Below, piece after piece: positions 8,478 to 16,568 of a stretch of DNA of 64,000 bases (its first letter is position 1; each line of letters begins with the position of its first letter). The notes under the pieces were generated by a model. That model did no database searches. It was not told the origin of the DNA and saw only the letters and a program-made list of their open reading frames with translations. Made by a program: the position numbers and the translations under genes. The stretch covers positions 744,001-808,000 of the forward strand of contig NZ_CP195303.1 in assembly GCF_051245535.1 (NCBI RefSeq). Reading direction: 5' to 3'. The stretch comes from Micavibrio aeruginosavorus_D (GTDB lineage: Bacteria > Pseudomonadota > Alphaproteobacteria > Micavibrionales > Micavibrionaceae).

Positions 8478-8632
8478 AACCACAGATGGACACGGATAAA
8501 CACGAATAAAGGGCTGAAACCCCGCCATTCGTCATCCCGGCGAAGGCCGGGATCCACTCAATAGATCGTATGGATTCCGGCCTGCGCCGGAATGACGGAA
8601 AAATCCGTGTTTATCCGTGTCCATCCGTGGTT
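8478..8632. repeat. Nested palindrome: outer 27-bp arms around an inner GTCATCCC-type repeat
   Basis: Outer arms at 8478-8504 and 8606-8632 match in inverted orientation with one mismatch (core GGACACGGATAAACACG). Inside them, arms at 8530-8556 and 8571-8597 form a second palindrome starting CGTCATCCCGGCGAAGG. The two families fill nearly the whole gap between convergent genes, so one mobile palindrome may have inserted into another. Confidence 0.85.
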
Positions 8633-8637
8633 GATTC

Positions 8638-11238
8638 TTACTTCAACGTCTTGCTGACAATTTCAAACACATCCGGGGACAGGTTTTCCTGGGCCAGAAT
8701 ACGCTCCAGCGCTGCTTTCATCTTTGCCTGACGATCCGGCGTATAACGGCGCCATTCGCGCAAAGGCCCTAATAAACGCGCGGCGATTTGCGGGTTTTTG
8801 GTGTTCAGGGCGATGATGGCATCGGTGAGGATATCATAGCCGCGCCCGTCTTTGGCATGGAAACACACCGGGTTATTCATGGCAAAGGCCGCGAACAAAG
8901 ACCGCACACGGTTCGGGTTGAGCAGGGTGAAGGCCGGGTGGTCTTTCAGTGTCGCGATCCGGTCCAACGTGGACGGGATCGGGGCGGAGGCCTGCAGGCT
9001 GAACCATTTATCGATGACCAGCGGGTATTGTTCAAACCGTTTGAAGAAATCATCAAACACCGCATCGCGGTCCGCACCATCCGTCTCCGCCAGAACCGAC
9101 AGGGCCGCCACGCGGTCGGTCATGTTGTTTGCGGATTCATATTGCTGGCGCGCCAGTGAAACCGGTGGGTTCGGGCCTTTCATCAGCAGACGCAGGCATA
9201 CATTTTTCAACGCGCGGCGTCCGGCGGATTCTGCGTCGTTGCTGTAGGTCGTGGGCGTGTTACAGGAATCGTAAATCGCCTGAATCTGGTCACGGTAGCG
9301 GGCGGCCAGATCGTGCAGGACACGGCGGCGAACCGTGAAAATCGGGTCCGGATCAACGATTTTGCGTTGTTGCGCGATAATCGCCAGATCGGGCAGAGAC
9401 AAAGCGCGCGCCATCAACGCGCGGTCGGCATTGCCCGCATTGGCCTGATCCAGCATCAACCCGTAAGAGTCGATGAAGGCCGGGTCGGTGAGAGCCGCGC
9501 CACCGGATTCCACCGTGTCAATCATCCGTCCCATCATGCGCAGGGCGAGGATCTGGCCGGATTCCCAACGGTTGAACCCATCGGAATCATGCACCATCAG
9601 GAAGCGGTAATCATCATCGCTCAAATTCGTGTGCAATTTCACCGGGGCCGAAAAACCGCGCAGGATTGACGGTACTGGTTTCACCGCAACGTTCTTAAAC
9701 GTGAAGGTTTGTTTGGCGTCTTTCAATTCCAGCAATTGCTGGTCCAGATCATGCCCGTTCGGGCCGACCAAACCAACCATCACCGGAATGTGCATTGGTT
9801 TTTTATCCGGCTGGCCCGGTGTGGGCGGTACAGTTTGGGACAGGGTCAGGTGATAGGTTTTAGCCGCGGCATCGTAATGGCCTTCGGCGGTTACTTCCGG
9901 TGTTCCGGCTTGGGAATACCACAATTTGAATTGGGACAGATCGACACCGGATGAATCCTGCATACATTGCAGGAAATCATCGCACGTGACGGCCATGCCG
10001 TCATAATGATCGAAATACAGATCGGTGGCTTTGCGGTATTTATCATCGCCCAGCAAGGTGTGTTGCATGCGAATGACTTCTGCACCCTTTTCATAGACGG
10101 TCAGGGTATAGAAATTGTTGATTTCGATGTAGTTGTCCGGGCGGATCGGGTGGGCCATCGGGCCGGCATCTTCCGGGAACTGCATATTGCGCAGGCGGAC
10201 GACGTCATCGATGCGTTTGACGCCACGCGAATTCATATCGGCGGTAAATTCCTGATCCCGGAAAACGGTCAGGCCTTCTTTCAACGACAATTGGAACCAG
10301 TCGCGGCAGGTGACGCGGTTGCCGGTCCAGTTGTGGAAATATTCGTGGGCGATCACGCCCTCCACCCGTTCGAAATCCATATCGGTGGCGGTTTCGGGCC
10401 GGGCGAGGACGAGGGCGGTGTTGAAAATGTTCAGCGATGTGTTTTCCATCGCGCCCATGTTGAAATCGCTGACCGCGACGATGTTGAACCGGTCGAGCTG
10501 GTATTCGCGGCCATAGGTTTTTTCGTCCCATTCCATCGAACGTTTTAGGGATTCCATGGCCCAGTCACATTGGTTTTCATCGCCCGCGCGGACATAAATG
10601 CGCAGATCGACAATGCGCCCCGACATGGTGGTGAATGAATCGCGGATATGCACCAGATCGCCCGCGACCAACGCGAACAGATAGCAGGGTTTCGGGAACG
10701 GGTCGTTCCAGACCGTGTAATGGCGGCCATCGCCGCAATCGCCTTCCTCAATCAAATTGCCGTTGGACAGCAAAACGGGACAGGTTTTCTTGTCGCCCTC
10801 AACCCGGGTGGTGAAAATGGTCATCACATCGGGGCGGTCGGGGAAATAGGTGATGGTGCGGAAGCCCTCGGCTTCGCACTGGGTGCAATAATTCCCGCCG
10901 GACATGTACAGGCCTTCCAGCGCGGTGTTTTCCTCTGGGCAGATTTCTGTTTCAACGCTCAGGGTGAAATCATTGCCGGGGTGCGGGATGGACAGAGTTT
11001 TATCATCCACACTGTAATCGGTTGTGGCCGCACCGTTGATGGCAACGGATACCAACTTCAAACGCTCGCCATTCAAAACCAGCGGTTCGGCGCCGTCATG
11101 GTTTTTGGTGAAATGCGTCGTGGCCTTCACCAGCGTCTTGCCCGCAAAAATCCGGATATCCAGATGAACGTCCACAACCTTGTATTTCGGCGGTTGGTAA
11201 TCTTTCAGGAGGATGGTTTTGGGGGTGTCGGTGCGCAT
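8638..11238 (-). CDS. pepN: Aminopeptidase N (M1 family zinc metallopeptidase)
   Basis: About 866 residues, matching the gammaproteobacterial/alphaproteobacterial PepN length. It has the substrate-binding GAMEN motif and the zinc motif HEYFHNWTGNR with the third ligand Glu in LKEGLT 18 residues on. PepN is a cytosolic enzyme that removes N-terminal residues from peptides during protein turnover. The ATG at 11238 is preferred; an in-frame GTG at 11247 would add three residues, and neither has an obvious Shine-Dalgarno. Both flanks carry palindromic repeats. Confidence 0.96.
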   Translation of the reverse strand: MRTDTPKTILLKDYQPPKYKVVDVHLDIRIFAGKTLVKATTHFTKNHDGAEPLVLNGERLKLVSVAINGAATTDYSVDDKTLSIPHPGNDFTLSVETEICPEENTALEGLYMSGGNYCTQCEAEGFRTITYFPDRPDVMTIFTTRVEGDKKTCPVLLSNGNLIEEGDCGDGRHYTVWNDPFPKPCYLFALVAGDLVHIRDSFTTMSGRIVDLRIYVRAGDENQCDWAMESLKRSMEWDEKTYGREYQLDRFNIVAVSDFNMGAMENTSLNIFNTALVLARPETATDMDFERVEGVIAHEYFHNWTGNRVTCRDWFQLSLKEGLTVFRDQEFTADMNSRGVKRIDDVVRLRNMQFPEDAGPMAHPIRPDNYIEINNFYTLTVYEKGAEVIRMQHTLLGDDKYRKATDLYFDHYDGMAVTCDDFLQCMQDSSGVDLSQFKLWYSQAGTPEVTAEGHYDAAAKTYHLTLSQTVPPTPGQPDKKPMHIPVMVGLVGPNGHDLDQQLLELKDAKQTFTFKNVAVKPVPSILRGFSAPVKLHTNLSDDDYRFLMVHDSDGFNRWESGQILALRMMGRMIDTVESGGAALTDPAFIDSYGLMLDQANAGNADRALMARALSLPDLAIIAQQRKIVDPDPIFTVRRRVLHDLAARYRDQIQAIYDSCNTPTTYSNDAESAGRRALKNVCLRLLMKGPNPPVSLARQQYESANNMTDRVAALSVLAETDGADRDAVFDDFFKRFEQYPLVIDKWFSLQASAPIPSTLDRIATLKDHPAFTLLNPNRVRSLFAAFAMNNPVCFHAKDGRGYDILTDAIIALNTKNPQIAARLLGPLREWRRYTPDRQAKMKAALERILAQENLSPDVFEIVSKTLK

Positions 11239-11299
11239 GGGAGCCACTGTTTGTGAGGGGTGGATTGATTTGTCACCATGCTACGCCGTTTTTACCACG

Positions 11300-11401
11300 G
11301 TGTCATGCCCGCTTTAGGCGGGCATCTGGCGAGAAAGTAAAGCGCGCGGCTTTGCCGCACACATATTTGTTGCCGGATCCCCGCCTGCGCGGGGATGACA
11401 A
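11300..11401. repeat. Palindromic intergenic repeat, copy 3 (with internal hairpin)
   Basis: Outer arms begin TGTCATGCCCGC and end GCGGGGATGACA, the same GTCATCCC family as the two copies near 7.5 and 8.5 kb. Each half is itself a hairpin (GCCCGC/GCGGGC and CCCCGC/GCGGGG) and the middle holds GCGCGGCTTTGCCGC. It sits between the starts/stops of pepN and obgE, outside any coding region. Confidence 0.75.
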
Positions 11402-11431
11402 GGGTGATAACGCGGGAATGCAAATGGAGAT

Positions 11432-12499
11432 TTACTGCCCGTCGGCGTTGGGGCCGGCGTAGACTTCCGGTTTGTACCCGGTTTCGCGTTCTTCTTCTTC
11501 CTTGCGGTACGCGCGGATGGCGGCGCTGAGGGCGAAGAGGACGTCGCGGACGCCTTCGCCGGAGACGGCGGAAATCTGGTAGATTTTTTGGTCGCCGACG
11601 ACGGCCTGCAATTGCTTGGCTTGATCCGCCGACATTTCGGGGCCCATGGCTTCGCATTTATTCAGGGCGATAATCTCGGCCTTTTCAGCCAGCCCGCCGC
11701 CATAGGCTTCCAGTTCCGTGCGAATGGTGTGATATGCGCCAACCACGTCATCTTGCGTCACGTCGATGATGTGCAGCAAAACGGCCGTGCGTTCAACGTG
11801 GCCGAGGAAGCGTGTGCCGAGGCCGTGGCCTTCGTGTGCGCCTTCGATCAGGCCGGGAATATCGGCCAGAACGAATTCAGTGTTATCAGCCGATCGCACC
11901 ACGCCCAGATTGGGGTGCAGTGTGGTGAACGGGTAATCGGCAATTTTCGGTTTTGCCGCGGTGGTTGCCGCCAAGAATGTAGATTTACCAGCATTCGGCA
12001 AGCCAATTAGGCCCGCATCCGCAATCAGTTTCAGGCGCAGCCAGACGGCGCGTTCTTCGCCGGGCCAGCCGGGGGTGAATTTACGGGGGGCCTGGTTGGT
12101 GGAACTTTTGTAATGGGCGTTACCAAAACCGCCATCGCCGCCGCGCATAAACACGACGCGTTCGCCAGCGACGGTAAAGTCGGCCAGAACGGTTTCTTTG
12201 TCTTCGTCCAACACTTGCGTGCCGACGGGAACGCGCACGACGACATCTTTGCCGCCCGCGCCGGTGCGGTCACGGCCTTGGCCATGGTGGCCGCGTTCGG
12301 CTTTGAAATGCTGGGTGTAACGGAAGTCGATCAGCGTGTTCAGGTCTTTCACGCATTCAAAAATGATGTCGCCGCCTTTGCCGCCGTCGCCGCCGTTGGG
12401 GCCGCCCATTTCGACGAATTTCTCACGGTGAAAGCTGACGCATCCGGGGCCACCGGAACCGCTTTGCAGATAGATTTTTGCTTCGTCGAGAAATTTCAT
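11432..12499 (-). CDS. obgE: GTPase ObgE/CgtA
   Basis: A 355-residue Obg GTPase. The N-terminal Gly-rich Obg fold covers about residues 1-158 (MKFLDEAKIYLQSG start). The G domain shows G1 GLPNAGKST, switch II DIPGLIEGAHEG and G4 NKCE. The C-terminus is short and charged. Obg proteins bind the 50S subunit and link ribosome assembly, stress response and cell-cycle progress. It is the third gene of the conserved rplU-rpmA-obgE operon, 79 bp after rpmA with a hairpin in between. Confidence 0.97.
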   Translation of the reverse strand: MKFLDEAKIYLQSGSGGPGCVSFHREKFVEMGGPNGGDGGKGGDIIFECVKDLNTLIDFRYTQHFKAERGHHGQGRDRTGAGGKDVVVRVPVGTQVLDEDKETVLADFTVAGERVVFMRGGDGGFGNAHYKSSTNQAPRKFTPGWPGEERAVWLRLKLIADAGLIGLPNAGKSTFLAATTAAKPKIADYPFTTLHPNLGVVRSADNTEFVLADIPGLIEGAHEGHGLGTRFLGHVERTAVLLHIIDVTQDDVVGAYHTIRTELEAYGGGLAEKAEIIALNKCEAMGPEMSADQAKQLQAVVGDQKIYQISAVSGEGVRDVLFALSAAIRAYRKEEEERETGYKPEVYAGPNADGQ

Positions 12500-12520
12500 C
12501 GTTTTTACTTTTCGTTTTGC

Positions 12521-12555
12521 AAAGAAAAGGGGGAAAGGTTTACGACCTTCCCCCC
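12521..12555 (-). terminator. Hairpin with T-rich tail between rpmA and obgE
   Basis: Arms 12529-12539 (GGGGGAAAGGT on the plus strand) and 12545-12555 pair with one mismatch around TTACG. Read on the minus strand the stem is followed by TTTTCTTT, as in an intrinsic terminator. It may attenuate obgE relative to the ribosomal protein genes. Confidence 0.7.
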
Positions 12556-12578
12556 TCCAAAAACTTTAGGGCTGCGCC

Positions 12579-12863
12579 TTATTCAGCGGCGGCAGCGGCA
12601 GATGCGTCGTTTGCCGGGACGATGTTCACCATGCGACGGCCGGTACGACCGTGGCTGAACAGAACTTCGCCTTCAACCAGCGCGAACAGCGTGTGGTCTT
12701 TGCCGATGCCGACGTTTTTGCCCGGGAAGTATTCGGTTCCGCGTTGGCGAACAATGATGTTGCCAGCCAGAACAGATTCACCACCGTAGCGTTTTACGCC
12801 AAGACGACGACCAGCGGAGTCACGACCGTTCCGGGAACTACCGCCTGCTTTTTTATGTGCCAT
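12579..12863 (-). CDS. rpmA: 50S ribosomal protein L27
   Basis: A 94-residue L27 starting MAHKKAGGSSRNGRDS and containing GVKRYGG and the RQRGTEYFPG core. L27 reaches toward the peptidyl transferase centre. The C-terminus has an added Ala-rich tail of about 8 residues. It is 46 bp downstream of rplU in the standard operon order. Confidence 0.98.
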   Translation of the reverse strand: MAHKKAGGSSRNGRDSAGRRLGVKRYGGESVLAGNIIVRQRGTEYFPGKNVGIGKDHTLFALVEGEVLFSHGRTGRRMVNIVPANDASAAAAAE

Positions 12864-12909
12864 TTTATAATCCTCTTAAAACGCGTTGTTCTTTGCGTGC
12901 GAAGCCGAA

Positions 12910-13200
12910 TTAAGCGGCTTTCACGTCCGTGATCTGGATCAGGGTCAGCTCTTGGCGGTGACCTTTGCGACGACGATAGTTCTGGCGGCGCTTCTTTTTG
13001 AAAATGACAACCTTGTCGCCACGGATCTGTTCGATCACTTTAGCGATTACGGTGGCTTTCTTTCCGCCATCGGCGAACAGAACATCATCCTTTTCAAAGG
13101 TCACGGTTTCGCCGGCCTTCGCATCGATTTTCTCGATCTCGATCTTGTTATCTTTGGCAACGCGGTACTGTTTACCGCCGGTGCGGATCACTGCAAACAT
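12910..13200 (-). CDS. rplU: 50S ribosomal protein L21
   Basis: A 96-residue L21; the start MFAVIRTGGKQYRV is typical of the family, so the 43-residue upstream extension of the frame is not coding. The C-terminal KKRRQNYRRRKGHRQ stretch is the usual rRNA-binding basic region. It is the first gene of rplU-rpmA-obgE and has a strong promoter upstream. Confidence 0.97.
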   Translation of the reverse strand: MFAVIRTGGKQYRVAKDNKIEIEKIDAKAGETVTFEKDDVLFADGGKKATVIAKVIEQIRGDKVVIFKKKRRQNYRRRKGHRQELTLIQITDVKAA

Positions 13201-13241
13201 GGTATTAATCCTTGGTTTTCTATCCGGATTTAGAGGTGCGA

Positions 13242-13269
13242 AATATACATGCCGGTCTGGTTCTGTCAA
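13242..13269 (-). promoter_or_regulatory. Sigma-70-type promoter of the rplU operon
   Basis: TTGACA (13269-13264) and TATATT (13247-13242) are separated by 16 bp on the minus strand. This is a near-consensus housekeeping promoter, 42 bp upstream of the rplU ATG. Confidence 0.75.
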
Positions 13270-13288
13270 GTAAATGTATCGCACATTC

Positions 13289-13318
13289 GTATCTTTTATC
13301 GATACGGGGTATCTTTTA
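13289..13318. repeat. Two direct repeats GTATCTTTTA, 20 bp apart, in a divergent promoter region
   Basis: GTATCTTTTA occurs at 13289-13298 and 13309-13318, two helical turns apart, and the first also pairs with GATAC at 13301-13305. The site lies upstream of rplU and the kinase gene and could bind a regulator. Confidence 0.4.
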
Positions 13319-13377
13319 GCACAAGCCACTCTTTTTATTAAGCATTTTTATGCATGATAAGGGGCGTGAGGAACCCT

Positions 13378-14913
13378 ATGCCAGCCGCAGTCAGCGAACA
13401 AAATCAAAGCCTTATCCTGATTTACGGGGATACGCCGGACCACCAGATGGGCCGGATTTTGTGGTCGCAGCTAAGCGGGCAGGACGTAAAAATCGAATTT
13501 CCGCAAACAATTCAAGAACTTGATGAATATGCCCCGAAGGCGGTTTTGATCGTTGTTGTCATTGGGGCGGATGGGGAAAACGCCGATCTGGCCCGCCGAT
13601 TCACCACCCGTCCGGATATTCCGGCGGAAATCATGGGAATCGACCCAGAATCTGATATCCCGGCACGTCTGCGCCATCTGGGGGCCGGGTTTGACACCAT
13701 CTTTAATCTGGAGATGCTGACCTGTGCTGATTTTCGTAACATATTGATTGTAAAGCTGGAAAAGGGGCGCGTGCGCCAGAAAAACGCCTTCCAGCGGGAC
13801 GAATACCGGCGATTCCGGGCCTCTCTGGCGGCCAGCCCGGATGCGTTTATCGTCTTTGATAATGAAAAACGCCTGTTCTTCGTCAGTGAACATTACAAGC
13901 GATTCTATGGTCCCTATGCCAGCCGTCTGGTGCGGGGGCTGCCTGTGGCGGATGCCTTTAATCTGGCCTTTGAATTTCATGGCCTGACCGAGGATCATCC
14001 AATCTACGAATTATCGGCGGCATTCTGGTTGAACCTAGAGGGGCAGATTGAATTCCCGTTACCGGATGGGCGGATCTGGCGCTGCAAGGCCACGCCGCTG
14101 CCGGATGATCAGGGGACGATTATCACAACAACCGACATCACCGATTACCGCGCCCAGCAAAAAGAGTTGCGGGAAAAGACGGAGGAGCTGTCGGAGGCGT
14201 TGGAGAAAGAACAGGAAGCCAGCGCCCTGCAAAAACAATTTATCGGGATGGTCAGCCATGAATTTCGCACGCCGCTGACCATCATCGACGGCCATGCCCA
14301 GATTTTACAGCGCCGGGCGGATCAGATTGATGCGGACACCATTCGCAACCGCACCAAAACAATCCGCAGCGCGGTATCGCGTCTGGTGAATATGATGGAA
14401 AGCGTTTTGTCATCCAGCCTGTTGACCACGGGGAAGATGGAACCACATCCCGAAGAATTCGATTTATCCGCATTGATCACCGAATTGTGTGATGAGCAGG
14501 CCGAATTGGCCAGCGCCCATAAAATTTCATGCGATGTCACCGGATTGCCCGCATCCGTGCGGCAGGATCGCAAAATGATGACGCTGGTTTGCACCAATAT
14601 TCTGGCGAATGCGGTGAAGTTTTCACAGAATGATCCGATAATTCAGGTAACGGCCCGCGTGAATGGGGCCGATATTGAGGTCAGTATTCAGGATAATGGC
14701 GTGGGCATTCCGGAATCGGAAATTGACAAAATTTTCGATCGTTATTTCCGCGCCAGCACCGCATCGGGTATTCCGGGGACGGGCATTGGTCTGTCACTGG
14801 TGCGTGATCTGGTGCAGTTGATGGGGGGACGCATTCATGTTGAAAGCGTCATGGGGCAGGGTACAATGATTAAAATTATTGTACCTGATTTGAGAAATGG
14901 GAGTGCTGCGTAA
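13378..14913 (+). CDS. PAS-containing hybrid-like sensor histidine kinase with pseudo-receiver N-terminus
   Basis: About 511 residues from ATG 13378, chosen because GAGGAA lies upstream; an earlier ATG at 13354 lacks a ribosome site. Residues 10-135 look like a receiver domain, but the usual phospho-acceptor strand end reads VVVIGADGEN, without the standard DxxMP context, so it may be a pseudo-receiver. A PAS-like domain follows (about 140-260), then a coiled coil, the HisKA H-box SHEFRTPL with His about 294, and a HATPase domain with N, G1 (DNGVGI) and G2 (GTGIGLSLV) boxes. There is no transmembrane segment, so the kinase is cytoplasmic. Two bases separate it from its likely partner response regulator. 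The signal is unknown. Confidence 0.9.
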   Translation: MPAAVSEQNQSLILIYGDTPDHQMGRILWSQLSGQDVKIEFPQTIQELDEYAPKAVLIVVVIGADGENADLARRFTTRPDIPAEIMGIDPESDIPARLRHLGAGFDTIFNLEMLTCADFRNILIVKLEKGRVRQKNAFQRDEYRRFRASLAASPDAFIVFDNEKRLFFVSEHYKRFYGPYASRLVRGLPVADAFNLAFEFHGLTEDHPIYELSAAFWLNLEGQIEFPLPDGRIWRCKATPLPDDQGTIITTTDITDYRAQQKELREKTEELSEALEKEQEASALQKQFIGMVSHEFRTPLTIIDGHAQILQRRADQIDADTIRNRTKTIRSAVSRLVNMMESVLSSSLLTTGKMEPHPEEFDLSALITELCDEQAELASAHKISCDVTGLPASVRQDRKMMTLVCTNILANAVKFSQNDPIIQVTARVNGADIEVSIQDNGVGIPESEIDKIFDRYFRASTASGIPGTGIGLSLVRDLVQLMGGRIHVESVMGQGTMIKIIVPDLRNGSAA

Positions 14914-14915
14914 TT

Positions 14916-15329
14916 ATGCCATCTGGTTCTTTTTCGTCTTTTCCATCCCGGTCCCGCGGCACCATTCTGGTGGTTGAGGATGAACGCGATCTGGTCGCCT
15001 TGCTGCAGGATGAATTATCGATGCAGGGATACAAGGTCGTCGCCGCCGAGAATGGCAGCGAGGGGCTGGAGTTATTGCAGGTGTATGAACCCGACCTGAT
15101 CATCTGTGACCGGATGATGCCTGCCATGAGCGGGACCGAATTGCTGGCCCGGATACGGGGCGTTTTCCCACAGTACCGGGATGTGCCCTTTATCTTCCTG
15201 ACCGCCCTGAGCGATCAACGGGACCGGGACGAGGTCGCGGACCTGAAACCCTATGCCTATCTGGCCAAACCCGTCGATTTTGACCAATTGCAGAAAACGG
15301 TCGAGGGGGCCATGACCGCCCGCCTGTAA
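14916..15329 (+). CDS. Single-domain response regulator
   Basis: A 137-residue CheY-like receiver with no output domain. Acidic pocket Glu21/Asp22 (VVEDE), phospho-acceptor Asp65 in IICDRMMP, the Thr in FLTAL and Lys in YLAKPVD are all present, so it should be phosphorylatable. The first 15 residues are a Ser/Arg-rich extension. It follows the histidine kinase after 2 bp and is the obvious partner; its target must be another protein. Confidence 0.92.
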   Translation: MPSGSFSSFPSRSRGTILVVEDERDLVALLQDELSMQGYKVVAAENGSEGLELLQVYEPDLIICDRMMPAMSGTELLARIRGVFPQYRDVPFIFLTALSDQRDRDEVADLKPYAYLAKPVDFDQLQKTVEGAMTARL

Positions 15330-15414
15330 GGGTGGCGTAGGCTTGGCATGCACATATAGAGAGGGGTGCCATGCGTTTTTCGATGGGGCGTCGCCATATT
15401 GATTGCACAATTTC

Positions 15415-15448
15415 ATGGTTTTCTGTTGCCCAACAATAAGAAAACCAT
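15415..15448. promoter_or_regulatory. Hairpin just upstream of the mscS-type gene
   Basis: ATGGTTTTCT (15415-15424) and AGAAAACCAT (15439-15448) are perfect inverted arms, and GTTG/CAAC pair inside them. The structure ends 23 nt before the next ATG. It could terminate the kinase/regulator transcript or shape the leader of the channel mRNA. Confidence 0.45.
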
Positions 15449-15471
15449 TCCGACGGTAAACAGAGCACATC

Positions 15472-16359
15472 ATGGAAACAATACCCGCCTGGGCTTATGA
15501 GCTTGTAACCTCCGCTATATTCATTGCGGTTATTCTGGTTGCGCGGACATTGCTGGTCCGGGTGATCCGCCGCCAGTCCGAGATATTGAGCAAGGAACAG
15601 CGCCGCTGGATCAACCGCATCCGCAACGGGGCGTGGGTTCTGGTTCTGATCGGGTTGATGATGATCTGGTCCACCCAGATCCATACCTTCGCCCTGTCCA
15701 TTACCGCCTTTGCCGTGGCACTGGTTGTTGCGACCAAGGAAATGATCCTGTGCCTGATGGGGTCTTTGTTCCGGGTCAGCACGCAGCCTTATAAAGTGGG
15801 TGACTGGGTCATCATTGATAATGTCCGTGGCGAAGTCATGGATATTGATGCCTTCACCACCAAGGTGCAGGAAATTGAAGCGGGCCAGACCGGGTACCAG
15901 TTCACGGGCAAGGTTATCGCCATCCCGAACGGGAAATTGTTCACAGCAACAGTCGAGAACGCCAATTTCTCGAAAAACCACATGTTTCAGGATTTGTCCG
16001 TGACAATTCCGGCCAATACGGACGATCCGGCAATTTTATTGCCGTTATTCCGTGACGTGATTGAGAAGCATACGGCACCGGGGCGTGAAGATGCGCAGAA
16101 ATATATCCGCCGGGTTGAACGCAAAAGCGGTGTCGACCTGCCGGACGCTGATCCGCAGATCAGTTTGAAAACCAGCGATCTGGGGCACGTATCTTATAAA
16201 GCGAAAATCTTCACGCAAACGAAAACGGCCAGCGACGTAGCGGCGGCGATTACGGCTGACTTCTTGTCACTGGTTTATCAGCGCAAGCAAATTGCAGAAG
16301 GCGTTAAAACTGCAGAGCAAAACGCGAATGTGGCAAAAGCCGGCGAAAAGACGGCATAA
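15472..16359 (+). CDS. MscS-family mechanosensitive ion channel
   Basis: A 295-residue inner-membrane protein. Three hydrophobic segments lie at about 8-28, 50-66 and 70-92, the last followed by the MscS beta domain signature (VGDWVIIDNVRGEVMDID). The cytoplasmic cage domain fills the rest. MscS channels release solutes on hypo-osmotic shock. Compared with E. coli MscS it has the normal number of helices but an insert near residues 130-150. It stands alone between a two-component pair and the sigma-54-type operon. Confidence 0.88.
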   Translation: METIPAWAYELVTSAIFIAVILVARTLLVRVIRRQSEILSKEQRRWINRIRNGAWVLVLIGLMMIWSTQIHTFALSITAFAVALVVATKEMILCLMGSLFRVSTQPYKVGDWVIIDNVRGEVMDIDAFTTKVQEIEAGQTGYQFTGKVIAIPNGKLFTATVENANFSKNHMFQDLSVTIPANTDDPAILLPLFRDVIEKHTAPGREDAQKYIRRVERKSGVDLPDADPQISLKTSDLGHVSYKAKIFTQTKTASDVAAAITADFLSLVYQRKQIAEGVKTAEQNANVAKAGEKTA

Positions 16360-16413
16360 ATGCAGGCACATTGTGGCCTTATACAAAACTATCCAGCATT
16401 TTAAGGATATCGC

Positions 16414-16444
16414 GGATGCAAGATCGGAGTGATTCATCGCATCC
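16414..16444. promoter_or_regulatory. Inverted repeat upstream of the sigma-54-type promoter, possible enhancer
   Basis: GGATGC (16414-16419) and GCATCC (16439-16444) are perfect inverted half-sites 19 bp apart, 60-90 bp upstream of the -24 element. A bacterial enhancer-binding protein could bind here. The remainder of 16360-16501 shows nothing else I can name. Confidence 0.3.
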
Positions 16445-16501
16445 TGCACACACCTTCGCATAGTTGTATGCCTAAACCATAGAAAACCCCAAGTTTGTAA
16501 G

Positions 16502-16518
16502 CTGGCACAGCGGTTGCA
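16502..16518 (+). promoter_or_regulatory. Sigma-54 (-24/-12) promoter
   Basis: CTGGCAC-N5-TTGCA matches the sigma-54 consensus (TGGCAC-N5-TTGCW) at every conserved base with correct spacing. Start of transcription would be near 16529, 40 bp before the ATG of the repeat-protein gene. An AGGGG ribosome site lies at 16556-16560. Confidence 0.75.
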
Positions 16519-16568
16519 AGCCTCACCCTGAGATCATTCGTTTTGAGTTTGAACCCAGGGGCGTAAAA

